Shown piece after piece: positions 43,290 through 55,914 of a stretch of 64,000 bases of DNA. The notes below the pieces were generated by a model, which did not search any database, was not told the origin of the DNA, and saw only the letters and a program-made list of their open reading frames with translations. How positions within the stretch are numbered: position 1 is the first letter of the stretch; each line of letters begins with the position of its first letter. This stretch comes from Pempheris klunzingeri (taxonomy: Eukaryota > Chordata > Actinopteri > Acropomatiformes > Pempheridae), in NCBI RefSeq assembly GCF_042242105.1, contig NC_092032.1:17037915-17101914 (forward strand), written 5' to 3'. Both the position numbers and the translations under genes were made by a program.

Positions 43290-46069
43290 ATGGCTGGAAG
43301 GAGGAGAACCAGCTTCTCCGGTGTGTTTGTCACCACTCTGCTGGCTGTGATGCTGCTGCCTGGTGAGTACACAGTGGGAGGGGGAAACTGGGCATCTCAC
43401 ATCCCGACTACCAACTGTGGTAGTGGGATCTATATTTATATGTAGTGCATGGTTTTCATGTCTGAGCTAAAAATGAAAAAGTATGTAATCTGTTGAAGGA
43501 GCATTCACATCATTTACTGAAGTAAAAGTAGCAGTACAGCTCTATAGATGAACACCAGCACACGTTTTTTCAGGGAGTAAAAATACACAATGCAGAAAAG
43601 GAGCCCCTGAGAGTGTTACGGCAGTAAAATGTCACACTGATTGATGCGTTTCTTCCTCAGATTTAAATTCAGTTATCATAACTGTTGCAGATTCATTTTC
43701 TGTTTGATGAGTGAAGTAATGGGCCGCTAGTTTAATTTTTAACAGTGAAACATATTTTACAAGCTCATCAAATTAAAAATCAAATAAATGTAGTTGGGTA
43801 AAAAGTACAATATTTCATAGAAATAAGGAGAAAGTGGCATAAAATGAATATTCAAGTGAAGCAGCACCTAAGCAGAACTCGTCTAATCAACCAAAGCAGA
43901 ATAAAACAGAAACGCCTCTTTCAGGTTTCACTGATTGTAAAACTGAATGAATGGATAGAGAATGAATCATTAAGTGAGTGATGTTCCAAATTACTGCGCT
44001 TTTCTGTGGCCCAGCATGAATCACTCAAGTCCTGATGACACGGGGACGCATTGACGAGGAAATGTCAGCTATTACCTCTCAGTGTTTGCGGAGAAACAGC
44101 AGTAATTTTCTGTTTTAAACGTCCGTAATGTCGAGCTTTTACTTCAAGACAACATAGCCGCCATTCAATAAAATCCCAAAATGATAAGGTGCGTTTGTGG
44201 GCGCAGAATAATGAGCTTATGTAATGTGTTTTGGATTAAAAAGAAGCACAATTTAGTTTGCAAAAGGTATTGTGAATGAGAAGTTAAACTCAAACATGCA
44301 CTAATTTCACATCATTCAGAACGACAACTGGTCAGCGTTAATGGTGATGTTGATGGAGCTATTCATTCCACAGTGCGCATGTTATAATCAGTTTTCTGCT
44401 TTTCAAAGCCACACTGCATAGATTTGGGAGACGGTGAAACATCAGAATTACTAAATCACACGTAATGATGGTTTTAGGTCGAGAAAAACAGCTTATTCTG
44501 TGAATTGCTTCAAGTTTTACACAGTGGTGGAGAAAGTGTTTATATCTTTTACTCAAGTCCTCATTTCAGAATCTTTCTTCAGTAGAGGTACAAAAGCTAA
44601 ATGTACTTAAAGTATCAAATGTACACATTAAGCAGTAGAATCACCCATTTAGTGAGGTATTATATTACTGGATTTTTATTACAGATGCATTACTGCAGTG
44701 TTTTTTGGTGTCACTGGTCGAAGTAAAGCACATTTTATTTTACTGGGTGAATAAATCTGTTTCAGAGCATCATTTAATAAGCAGATCATATTGTTTTGTA
44801 TGTGCAACCTTGATCTTGGCAGCAGCCATAACTCGGTAAATGTAGTGGAGTAAAAGGCACATATTTGCCTTGGAAATGCAGAGAAATGGAATTATAAAGT
44901 TGCATAAAATGGAAATACTGAAGTAAAAGTACAAGTAGCCCAAGTGCACATTTGCCCTCCTTTGTTACTTTTCTTTCTCCTCATCCACAAAATTATTTGC
45001 TTAACATTCATATTTTATGTCTGGCTTTACAGTCTGTATATTCTGATCTTCTGTTCGCCTTCCCTGCTTCTTTTTAACTCCTCATGAATAAATTCTCCTT
45101 GAGTTATAGCTTCACAATCAGCGTTTCAAGGTTTTGTTTGAGAAGGCTAAGGGTTAGTTGGATTGTAAAGGGTTCCTGCCCTTCACCAGCTCATGGATAC
45201 AGACTTAGACTATTGGCATGCTTGCAAAGAGTGATTGTAACTCAATTGTGCTTGATGTAGAACATAATGTGCCTCTTTAACATAGCCTGTGGTGTTCATT
45301 CGTAAATCATCTGCAACGCTTCCATGTGAAGACAGGTAGCTCCTCTGCCACCTGTTTCCAGTCTGCTCTCTATATTATTGGCATATTTACTAAAGGGGCC
45401 AGGCTCAAGTCTCTTCTTTCCTTTAAAAATGGTTTTTAAAATTGCACCGTGTGATGTTAAACGAGAGTAGTGGGAGGAAGAGTTTCTTTCATCGTTCCTG
45501 GTCCTGTAAAAAATTAGTACCTGTCAGCATCACCTCCTCCTCTGCCCTCTTAATGCACTGCTGTTTCCAGATGTGCCAGCTAGTTTTTACAAGCTCATAA
45601 AAAAAAAAAAAATTGCAACGGATACACAGAGACGGCATCATTTAGCCCCTCCTCCTCCTCCTCCCCCAACTCGCTCCATCACCTCGGGTCACCTTCACGA
45701 CTGTCTTTGATTCTGTTTTTTCCTGAAAATTCATGCCTTGATGCCCTTCATTTGTGACCTTACCCGCTCCAGTGCACATCACATCTTCCTGATTACTTCA
45801 TCAAAGCTTATCAAAACTCTTTTTTTTTTAATCAGCAGATTGAGGTTCCCCCACCCCCATTTCTGACACGCGTCACATAACCCTGAATTATCCCCACTGG
45901 ATCGCTCTTTTAAACCTGTCGTCTGTTCCCCTCTTATTCTTCCTCCTTCTCCTTCTCTTCCTCTCCGTCTGTAAGGCATTAACACCTTTTCCCTGTAGAG
46001 ATGAAAGAAACCCGGAGCAGAGCTGAAACTGTTGTTCCCTCGTCTGCAAGGGGTTCAGAAAGCACATAT

Positions 46070-46106
<37 letters not shown>

Positions 46107-49100
46107 GCTCTTTGTAGATTTTATAGGTGAGCCTGTAACATCAAACCCCATGCTGCGTTTTCAAAGAGCTGCAGTCGCCAGCGCTTCAGGCAGAGCCAAT
46201 TACCTCTGTCCTGTTTAATGAGTAATATCTGCCTGTAACTGTTTGAGGTTTAATGTCATATATTATCACTTATGTATCACAGACGTGTTTAAAAAGTCAG
46301 AACAGAGAGTAAGCAATTTCCACAAATTAATCTTGACTTCAGCAACTTTTAGATTTTACATCTGTTTTCGCTTTTCTCTGTTTTTGTAGCACTCCTGTCT
46401 GCTGGACCAATTGTGCAAAAGCCAAAAGGAGATGGTAAATATGTGACTTGTATTTTAGCATCGGTGTTTGTTTCTAGAAGAGTACACAGTGGCAATTTGC
46501 AAGGGGTGAAAGACCATGAAAGTACTTTTTGATTAACACCCAAATTCATCACCGCGTGTGCCTCACCTCACTTTCAATGTAACATCAACACTTAGCCTTG
46601 TGATCGATATCTAATGTGATATAGCTGCAATTTTCTTGACAAGTAGAAACTATTAGGGCCTAATGATGTCTGACCCCCAAATACGACAAGTTTGAGGCCT
46701 TGAATATCTCATTATAAACTTTAACAGTCAAGAGAAAATCCTTGAGTTTGTTGTCCAAGTGGGAGCAGAAGCCTCTGGATCAGCAGTGCCTTCTTTTCTC
46801 TTCTCTGGCCTCAGTGGGAGAAAGTATCCAGGAGAGGGCGACTGCTGCAGAGTTGCACAGGAGGCTGATCCGCAACCGCAGGAACATCAGCTGGTACAAA
46901 CAGCACTCCGACTTCTGGGGCTGGTACAAGTACTTCACTGACAACGGCAACCAGGAAGCAGTAAGTATACAAGTCTTCAGTGGAATTGAGGGATAATGCT
47001 ATCTGCTCCGCATTAACACCAGCTGTCAGATGAGGTTAGCAACACATGGCTGAGCATTTAGCTGCTAAAGATCCAGGTATTTTCTGAAAGGGGATTGGGG
47101 GGGGGCAATAAAGTAAAAAAAAAAAAAGACCTCACTTGAAACAATTTTTCATTTTTGTCATAGAAACCTGATACTTTCTGAAAAATATCATTTACTACTT
47201 CCATTTTATCTTTGACCTTTCTTTAGTAGATAAAAATAAAGAAAAGTTGGTACTCAGTAGTACACTCACAGGTATTCTCTCAGGCTGCGTATTCCCCAAC
47301 CACCTCCACTAATAAGGTGGGGCAGCCTCAAAGGAAAATACCAGGGGAAAGAAACATCCACGAAGCACTCGGCTCACAGCACCCCTCGCTCCTGCTCATT
47401 AAAGCTCATTGCTATATAGTAATAATTATAGATTATTCTCAGATGAGAGTATAAATACTTTCATCAACTCAGATCTTCTTCCATCTGGACTACGGTGTCT
47501 TGACAGTCAGAGTACAGTTCATCTTAACAGGATTTCCGTAGCGTACTACTTCAAAGTCTTTGCTCTTTCATTTGTGCCCATGTATCATCTGAATCAGCCC
47601 ACCAATAAACTCCTCCTCCTCTCTCAGGTCCAGGAGATGGATCGCATCTATTTGGCCTACCTCCAGAACAAGAACCGCGCTGAGGGACGTCGCTCCTACA
47701 AGGCCTACTTGCGCCACCTGGGGGAGATCTACAAGTCCTGTGCCGATTCTGATGACCCCAACTGCGTGGCTTCCTCCACCTCCAGGCCCAAACCAAAGCC
47801 AGAGCCCCCCAAGCCTGCCCCAGTGAAAACCTGCGACCCCACCAAGGACCCCTACTGCCTGTATGCTGCTTTGGTCCAGGGCAAGAGTCCATACCTGCCT
47901 TTGGTTCTCCCAGTGCTCCCAGCTGCCACCCCTGCACCAGCACCAGTGAAGGCCCCAGCCCCTCTTTACGTACGCTCTGCTGCTCCAGCCAAGGACCCGC
48001 AGTCTGGGTATTACTACTATGCTCCATCCGCAGTGCCTTTCCTTACCAAGGTATGCTTTCACACAGCTAAATGTTATCCTCAAATTTAATGAAGAATTTA
48101 GCGTTGTCACTTTTAGGCTCATCAATTTACATCTCACTTGTACAGATTTGTACCTAAAAACCCCCATATGTGCATCACATCCGTCATATTTGTCATGCTG
48201 CAGGAGCAGAAAGCCGAGCTGCTGCGTATCTGCTCTTCAGATGACGTAGAGTGTCTGCAGTACCACCTGAGAGCAGCCAACGGGTATGCACCCTCTGCTG
48301 GACCTCTGCCCTCCTACGCCCACCTCGGCTGTGACCCCAAGAAAGATCCTACCTGCAAACCCAAACTGGTGCAGAAAGCCCCGTCTGGTCTCTACCTGCA
48401 GTACCCCAACTGTGATCCACTGCGGGATCCCCTCTGTGCCTACGCTGCCTCCCTCGTGGTATGCTTTATCTACCAACCTGATTGAACAGATTTTAACAAC
48501 TGCTTTAACTTTTATTTTTACATTTGAATCTATGAGTATCATGACTTATGGTGTTTCTACTGTGATGTGTTCCTGCAGGCGCCCCGTGCCCCTAACCCCC
48601 CTGTCCCCGCTGGCCCTGGATCCTGCAACCCTCTTTTTGAAGAAGGCTGCAACCCTCTTTCCGCCACCAGATTTGCCTCTCCACCTGAGGCATACGCAAA
48701 TGAGGACAAAGATGAAGCTGCTGCCATTCGCGCCGCCCCTCCTCCTGCGGAGCAGAACAACGACCCCTATGCTATGTTCAGGGATGCTTATGCCAATGCT
48801 AATGCTAACAGAGTTACTGATCCTTACGCTATGTACCGCCAAGCTAGCGCCCCAGCTTCTCCTTCAGCTAGTGACCCATACGCCCTGCTGCGCCGATACA
48901 TGGCTCAAGCTCAAGTTAATGACCCATATTCTCCACGCATGGAGGCTGCTCCAGAGTCTAACCCCAATGATCCTTTCTCTGCAATCCGTGAGGCAGCGGC
49001 TGCCATGCATCGCCGCGGCCCTCCCACTCCCAGGCAACAGTACCCTTTTTCTCAGCCTAATTATGAAGAGCCTCCCCGGGAGGAGCGCCATCCTCTGGGC

Positions 49101-49580
49101 CCCCCAGGTAAAACCAAGGAGGGCTATGACTGCTTCATTGGCTACGATCGTGAATGTTTCCCCGTGAAGCCCAACGAGCCTCGCTCCGGAGTTCACCGCC
49201 GTATCCCCTATCCTGCTGAAGCCTACGAGCCCCACCTGAACCCTGACGGTACCCGAATCGGGGTCATGGAGCCTGACAACCCACACTGCGACCCTGAACA
49301 CGACCCCGACTGCCGTCTCCGCCGCTACGAACCCGAGCAGACCCACGCTGAGGCCCAGCCTGCTGAGGAGGACCACAACCAGGGGGCAGCAGAGAGCGAG
49401 ACGGAACAGGACCCGTACGAGGCGGAGCCCTACCAGAGCGGCCAGGAGGAACCTCACATGTCCTACCAGCCCCTCTCACAGGGCATGCCCAGCCTCCAGG
49501 ACATACTGAGACGCTACGGAGACCAGTACCCCGAGCAGGGTGACCACAGAGCTTATGCAGACGACTACCGCAAGAAATAA
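43290..49580 (+). CDS. Actinodin family protein (actinotrichia structural protein)
   Basis: Actinodins are secreted proteins of actinotrichia, the unmineralised fibrils that stiffen fin folds and fin-ray tips in fishes; the family is absent from tetrapods. Coding exons 43290-43362, 46390-46434, 46815-46960, 47628-48050, 48204-48458 and 48579-49580 join in phase to 647 residues. The start ATG has strong context (CAAGCCATGG). A signal peptide spans residues 1-29 (core VTTLLAVMLLPALLSA). Residues 40-88 contain RRLIRNRRNISWYKQHSDFW and GWYKYFTDNGNQEA. From residue 126 come eight cysteine pairs, seven spaced C-x7-C and one C-x6-C, e.g. CDPTKDPYC, CDPKKDPTC, CDPLRDPLC and CDPEHDPDC. Residues 375-454 carry five NDPYAMFR-like repeats. 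The C-terminus is rich in Glu, Gln and Tyr, ending DDYRKK. The family match is by recalled motifs; I cannot tell which paralogue (and1 to and4) it is. Confidence 0.88.
43490..43865. repeat. Interspersed repeat fragment, same family as 44522-44950
   Basis: Contains TTTACTGAAGTAAAAGTAGC near the start and AAAAAGTACAATATTTCATA and CATAAAATGAATATTCAAG near the end. The middle has diverged. Confidence 0.55.
44522..44950. repeat. Interspersed repeat of the CAGTGGTGGA family, near-complete copy
   Basis: Begins CACAGTGGTGGAGAAAGTG, continues TTTTACTCAAGTCCTC and AAATGTACTTAAAGTATC, and ends AATACTGAAGTAAAAGTACA. The two ends read as imperfect inverted copies (ACTCAAGT versus ACTGAAGT). Confidence 0.65.
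46071..46106 (+). repeat. CG/CA microsatellite
   Basis: CGCGCGCG followed by about 14 CA units. Confidence 0.93.
46961..47627 (+). other. Actinodin intron before exon 4
   Basis: Non-coding with a G-run and an A-run near 47099-47128. An apparent upstream extension of exon 4 in the same frame is cut off by the CTCTCAG acceptor at 47621-47627 and the required phase 0. Confidence 0.7.
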
Positions 49581-50006
49581 ACATGCTAACACGCATGCAT
49601 GCAGATGGACATGAATACACAGCTCCCTGCGTTCTTGTAGCTTAGCCCTTGACCGCTTTAACGCAGCACGCAGTTAGTCCTTCCTGGACCACATATGGGA
49701 CTCAAGAAGTTTATGGACCCAAAGAGCGAGTACGTGCACGTACATCCGCACATAGCTTCCAGCTGTAGGAGCACGCTCAGAAAGCTGAGGGTGTTCTAGC
49801 AAGGTTTTCATCTCTTTAGCTGCTTTAGACCTGTTGCTTTGACCTATTGCTTTCCTGTTTCCACCTCCAAACCACTTGAATGTGTAATTACTTCTCAATG
49901 CTCAGCTTTGCTTCTGAATCTATGCATCTCACATTTTTTATTTGTTTTTTTTGCTTTATGTCAGTGATGGATTATGTAAAAAAAAATTTTTCAATTTGAA
50001 TGTTCT

Positions 50007-50012
50007 ATTAAA
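50007..50012 (+). terminator. Actinodin poly(A) signal (ATTAAA)
   Basis: The common variant ATTAAA lies 427 bases after the actinodin stop codon. No AATAAA is found between. Confidence 0.55.
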
Positions 50013-50602
50013 AAGCTCTAGAAAGCTGTTTTTGTATTTCATTCCCTGAATCTTCACGGTTGACTCAAAAAGCATAAATGTGTTTTGAATGTTCAGGCGT
50101 TACATTTTTCTGACAGGTGTAGGTTATTGTATTTCTTTCAGTTATTTTTCCACTTTCCTCGCAGACATGCATTTCCACAGTATGTTCACCTATATTACTC
50201 CAAAAATCTTCAGTTTCTTGCTGAAAAGAGCCAAAATGGAGACTGTCATGCATTTCCCCACCATGAAATGTTTTACCTTTAGAAAACACTAACTGGCACG
50301 AATTCAACCTGACCATCTCTGCTGCTCTTAATGCACAATTGTCACTTTTCTCCCTACAGAAGAGAAGTCTTTCATACAGAGGGATACATTTTGGGTGGTG
50401 TAGCACCTTCAAGCTTTTGACTCATTGCAAAAAACAACAGGAAAACTGGTAAAATAACAGTTGTGTATATGTTAGAGTTATACTTGCAGCATGAATTTTT
50501 GAACATCACATACAGCTTACACCACATACAGCAGGGCATACAGCTTGTTTTTTGAAAAGGGTTTCTCTTTCCCCTTCTGTTCTTGTCTCTGACTTCATAT
50601 TT

Positions 50603-50640
50603 TATATATATATATATATATAAATAAATAAATACACACA
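50603..50640. repeat. TA and AAAT simple repeat between convergent genes
   Basis: TA units run into AAATAAATAAAT and end in CACACA. It separates the actinodin 3' end from the minus-strand exon. Confidence 0.85.
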
Positions 50641-50675
50641 GCATGAGCGAGGAGGGTCACAGAGCAGAGGCTTGA

Positions 50676-50681
50676 CTTTAT
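50676..50681 (-). terminator. Poly(A) signal for the minus-strand exon
   Basis: AATAAA on the minus strand (GATCAATAAAGTCAAG), about 40 bases past the proposed stop codon. The gene would converge tail-to-tail with actinodin. Confidence 0.5.
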
Positions 50682-50719
50682 TGATCCAAGAGCTCTTAGA
50701 TATTAACAGCAGCAGCCAT

Positions 50720-50825
50720 TCAGAAGTCTGTAGGGAAGCTTTTGTAGTGCTTAGAATCTACCTTTGAAACGAATTCACTACAGTCATCATCGTCACTGTG
50801 GCTCCTTCTAGAGACACAGGTATAA
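50720..50825 (-). CDS. Probable last coding exon of an unidentified minus-strand gene
   Basis: On the minus strand an acceptor (CTTTTGTTTCCCAG) is followed by an open stretch that reads YTCVSRRSHSDDDDCSEFVS then KVDSKHYKSFPTDF and TGA at 50722-50720. A minus-strand AATAAA (50681-50676) follows about 40 bases later, so splice site, frame, stop and poly(A) signal occur in the right order and spacing. I do not recognise the protein. The tail has an acidic SDDDD patch and two cysteines. A second frame is open for 22 codons and cannot be excluded. I found no further exons up to 64000; they would be short or beyond the window. Confidence 0.42.
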
Positions 50826-53800
50826 CTGGGAAACAAAAGAAAAAAATTATGTTAAGAGATGTGTTTAAAGGGTTCAGAGGGTCTTAGGGGTTGACTGAGT
50901 ATTTTAATTGAGCATACATATTAGGGTGTTGCTATTGCTATGCTACATGTGTCTTTTTCTGGAGTCCGGATGATAAACTATAAAATAAACATGAAGACCA
51001 GTAAGAGGAAGTAAAATAACAAGGTTTTGAGAAGATAAGTCTTCTACTCCATTATCTGAAATGGAGGTTGTGCGGTTCTGGAAATGCCAACCAAATGTTT
51101 AAGGCAGCTGAGATATAGACATTCAAAAATGTCACACCTGACAGAAAATGACCTTCTAAAAGAAACTAAAGAAAAAATGTTTTCTTCAGAAAGTTCTTTG
51201 TGGGATCCAACTTTGCTTCAGTGACTTAAAAAGTTGACTCAATCATTTGTGAGGCTGCAGTTTGAGGCTTGATTTTCCCAGCCAGTGTTTACTCGGATGA
51301 ACTTGTTCTCCTGTTTGTCGCTACTAAAGTCACATTACTTGTAGCATCACAAATTCTTCTGCCATCAGTTTGTGTGCAAGTGCAAAGCTATGCAACAACA
51401 CTTCCAATAACAGGTTGAGGAGCGTTGGTCTTTGAGTTTTTTTTACTGGATAGAACAGTAAAAATTATCCGATTCAATGAAATAATAAAATACCACAACT
51501 AGGGTTAGGCCAAATCAAAATGATTGACCAGTGCAGTGTGTCACAGAGCATTGAGATATTTCCAGTGAAGGAAAACAACAACAAAGACACTAGATTAACA
51601 AATGTATAGAACAGCTGTCAACTTACTTACATTGCCAGTGATCAACAAGAGTAAACAACAGCCTAACAGTAATTTTAAGTATTAGATTGTGTGTTAGCAA
51701 CACATTAGCCTCAGCCAGAAGCTCACTTGGTTCGCAGTAAACTGATCACATAAAACAAAAATAAATAAAAACCAAATCAAAAGTCAGTCATATATCATTT
51801 AGATTCTGTTGACAGGCGGAGAGGAGATGAAGCCTCACGCTTTCCACAGACTAAGACTGATACAACCACCATCTTAAATGGCATTTCTGCACCTTTACTA
51901 TGTGTAATATACTGGCACTGATGCATAAATCATTTTACTAATGAGTTAACATGTAGTTGTTTCTCACCTACCCTATTTTTTTGTGAGTTTTATGTATGTT
52001 TTGCGTTAATTAGCTGTTGTAAAACTGATCTGTCCCTATGGGGATTGATGAAAAATCAGTCAATCCATCCATCCTTCCATCATCCAAGAGTGGGTCTGGT
52101 TGAGGGAAATAGTTGATAGGTGCACAAGGAAGCCTGTGAAATGTGGAGTCATTGATGATCTCATCTTGCCCCTCCTTCACAAATGTGCCTGCAGACTAAA
52201 GCTGAGCCCTGCAATTATGTCCTCTGCAACTTTCATCCTTATTTTTTTGTTTTTCTTTTTTTCCCTGGTGTGCCCTGCAGAAAATCCCTGTGAGTTACTG
52301 TAAATTTGCTCTGAGGAAGTTTCCACTGCAATTGATGTCTTGACATTATTGATGAGTCTCCTTTTTGTTCACAGGGCTGGAGACCGTCTGTGTTCTGCCC
52401 TCTCTTTTATCTGATTTTTGCTTTAAACGATGTGTCTTTATGAAATTAGCTTCCTGAAAATAGAGCCTGCAGTTTATCTTCAAGAATGTAAGCACAGACA
52501 AACAAACAATGTTGGAGCAGTTTAATCTGCTGTAATAAAGATAACTGAAGACAGTTTTTAAACGAGCCTGGCTTTGTCCCAACACACGAAAATTAACATT
52601 AAGACCTGTACATCCTGTGAGTAACAGCACGTACAAATGTTACAAACAATTTTTTACAGGCCCATAATAGGCTATATAATAAGTCCCAACAATGAACTAC
52701 AAAAGATTAAATTTACAAGATAAATCTACTTACTGCTGAAGTTGTTTCAGGAGAAACACTGAGCTGCTCCATCTGTTAACTTATGTTAGCAATTTCTAGC
52801 TAACCTTATAGGTTGTCATTATATTAGCAATACTACCAAGCTCAAATGAAAAGTCATTAAATGAAGATTTAGTCTGAGCAAAAACCAGGTAAACCAAAAA
52901 CCACTTGCTGTGCAGGTAAAAGAGGAATTTGTATTTCCCAAAAAGTTGATATGTTCCTTTGAATTTATGCTGAGGCAAAAGATGATATCTGTTATTTCCA
53001 TTTGTATTATACAGCATCTTGTTCTGCTCTGATGTGATTAAAATGCACTGCAAAAAGATCAAGAGAAGGTTCAAGTTATTTAACGGTTTGGGTGCAGCAG
53101 CAACAATTATTTTTAAGTAGCATGAGGCTATAAACACAAATTACACTCCACTTGCATTTAAGTGACAAATTGAAATTTAGAGTCAGTTACTTCAAAACCT
53201 GGAGGTACAAAATGCATAACTAAGATTTTCTAGTTGTTCTCGGGGGCAGAAACAAGAATTATCACCCATTGGGCAACAGCGACACAACAAACAAAAACTT
53301 TTAATTACCTATTCAAACAACAAGAGGTTAGAACAATAAGAAAATAGCTGACTTCATCTGCTAATTCAAAAAGCAGGGCGGTTTAATGATTTGAGTCAGC
53401 CCATAAAATACTACATTTAGTCTCCGTTAAACAACGAGGGGCAGCACGGAGTCTCCAGAGAGAGGAGATAAACTGATGATTGCAATTAGAGCAGGCTTCT
53501 AGGACTCCCTTTGGAAATATAAAATACAACACAAACATAAATTCAGGGAAACTAATGGGTGTCCCTGCATTAAGTGGACCAGGTCCTGTGAAAGGTAAGT
53601 GAAGCATGCGTTTCCTTTATAGGCAGAGGAAATAAAAAAGCTATGTTGCTTTATAGAGAGAGACCACTGAGAGATGACAATGCTGTAAAAAGTTTTTTTT
53701 TAAAAAGCATGAGGGGCTGCATCTTTAGCTCTGTGTTTGGACCCCTGCAGGGCGAGACAGTTAAACTAATCAAAGAGAAGACAGCATGAGACAAACTCCA

Positions 53801-55900
53801 CCTCCATCTATGATGGCATGTCTCACTAAAAATACACACAAGTGTCAGCCCTGAATATATCCATCTGCAGCTGGAGGCAGACAGACTCAGTCAAACCCCG
53901 TGGAAGTCAGGACTCCCTCTGGTGGCTGCTGATGCACGGGAGAGGGCGAGGTGGACATCAGTCACTCCTGTCAAGGCTAATTATTTCTTGAAGACTAACA
54001 ATAGATTACACTGTCAAACTAATTACTGTACAGCCTTTACACCTCTGTCCTGTCGTTAGCTGTTAAACAAATGTGTTATTTACACTCAAGACATTTAATA
54101 CCACCGTACATTTACCTCAAATGCAGACAGAACTACACTTTATTTGAAACCAGAGTTTTAATCTGCTGTTGATGCTTTTTAGTAATTGAACAGTCTCATC
54201 ACACAGCATAACACCACATTGTTGCTCAAATCTTCAATTTTTTAACACAAACTACTGCGTTTTATAGAATTAAAGTAGAAGTACAATCATTTTTATCAAC
54301 TCCATAGCACATGTAGGCTCATGTACTGGACATTTTACAGAATCAATCTTCATCCAATGACCTCAAATCTCATAATAAATCTTTATTTATTATTATATAT
54401 TTTGTCATATAGTCAATATGTTATGTTTTCTTCATTTCAGATTAGGCTGAAATAATAAATACAGTAATTATGTTTATGTAGCTCTTTACAAGCCTAGTCA
54501 CAGATAAATGCATCATCAATTATCCATTAAAAAAAGGTTAAAAAAAAACAAGAAAACAAAACAAAAATCTGGTGGGAAAACAGATCTAACATGCACAGCG
54601 TTAATTCTAACCACCACTTGAAATGAAAACTGAGCCTCCATTTGAAATAAAGATGGGGAGAGCAAAAATAAAATGAATTCTGTTGCTGCGTTGCCACAGA
54701 ATCCGACAGAAATCAGATCCTCTACATGACTGGCAGATAGAAATGACTCATACGCTGTAATGGTATATCAGCATGATGCATCACCTAAAATAAGAGGTGT
54801 TACTTCTGTCACCTTGTGTTCAGAGCTGGTATCAGGTGGAATGAAGCCTCGGGGGGGTCCACCTCTGCTTTCATTTCCAATAATTGATTTAAAAAAAAAA
54901 AGTGAAGGAAGAGAAGCAAACACGGGAAGGGGTAGAGGAGATACCGGTGAAAAGAAGGTAAAAAGATCAAAAAAAGAGAAGAGGCAGCAGGTGTCTTGCT
55001 ATAAGGCTGTTCAGTGTCTCCGTGTACAGAAATATTCCAGCACACGTCACAAGCATAAAAACGAGAAGGATAAAAAGGTTCACTATTGAATCATCGCTCC
55101 CTCATCTTCCTCTGCTCTCCCATACTGTAATAATAAAGATTGTGTAGCTCAAGTCATGCATAAAATGCAGCAAAAAGTGTTTCACATAAAAGCAGATAAC
55201 CATAACAATAATGATAAGACAAAAAGAATAATAAATTCAATAAAGACAGCAGGATAAGATGAGATAAAAACCAGCACCATGTGAAAACACCTCAGGACAA
55301 AGCAGTGGTAAAAAGATTTATCTAAGATTTGTTTTGAAGGCGTCAAAGCCCCAAAGACCTTCAGGCAGATTGGAACCAAGTTTTGGGTGTGTTATGTACC
55401 GTAGTGATGTTCCTGCAGATCACTATGGTCAGCAGCTCTAAAGTAAACAAAGCTTAAGTATCACAATAAGAGCCAAGTCTGCTGGTTTGTACCTTCTGAT
55501 TATTCAACATGTAATTTAAAATAATAAAAAAAAAGCATCTGCAGAGTAATTTAGTTCTAAATTAGTTTGAATCCCGTACTTCTTCACATGTACCCAGTAA
55601 GTATTTTCTTGGTATTGGGAACAAGGAAAATACCAGTCAGTCAAGTCCAGTCAGAGGGGGCAGTCTACCAGAACCCCTCTCCCAGAGGGACCTGCACTGG
55701 ATCTCAGTCAACACAACGACACCTGCTGGACTGAATGATGATTTCAGCCTCAAAAGCTTTACTGAATTCATTTTAACTCAAACTATGTGATCACCTACTG
55801 TTCATCGTCATATTGTCAGACCTCAGGAAGTTAATTACCGTGTGACCCTTTAAGCCAATTACCGACTAACTTCTTTGTATAAGTGACATGATTTCCTCTT
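50826..55900. other. Gene-poor, AT-rich stretch downstream of actinodin
   Basis: I see no convincing exon on either strand. The frames at 52100-52303, 52346-52636 and 54760-55089 lack domains or supported splice context; the last is simply Lys/Arg-rich. If the minus-strand gene at 50720-50825 is real, this stretch would be its intron. Confidence 0.55.
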
Positions 55901-55914
55901 TCCTGAATGTTCTG

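Larger units (their letters stand above)
43363..46389 (+). other. Actinodin second intron, repeat-rich
   Basis: No exon is visible. Two copies of the CAGTGGTGGAA repeat family lie at about 43490-43865 and 44522-44950. A poly-A run (about 45599-45612), a pyrimidine-rich CTC stretch (about 45645-45668) and a CG/CA microsatellite (46071-46106) follow. Confidence 0.65.

Noticed and set aside
47551-48167. Two long minus-strand frames (158 and 199 codons) over actinodin exon 4
   Set aside because: Antisense shadows of a proline-rich coding exon.
48286-49167. 293-codon frame overlapping actinodin exons 5 and 6
   Set aside because: Leu/Pro-rich shadow that crosses an intron; the other frame has the actinodin motifs and correct splice phases.
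54760-55089. 109-codon Lys/Arg-rich frame
   Set aside because: Composition follows from A- and G-rich DNA; no splice sites or family resemblance.
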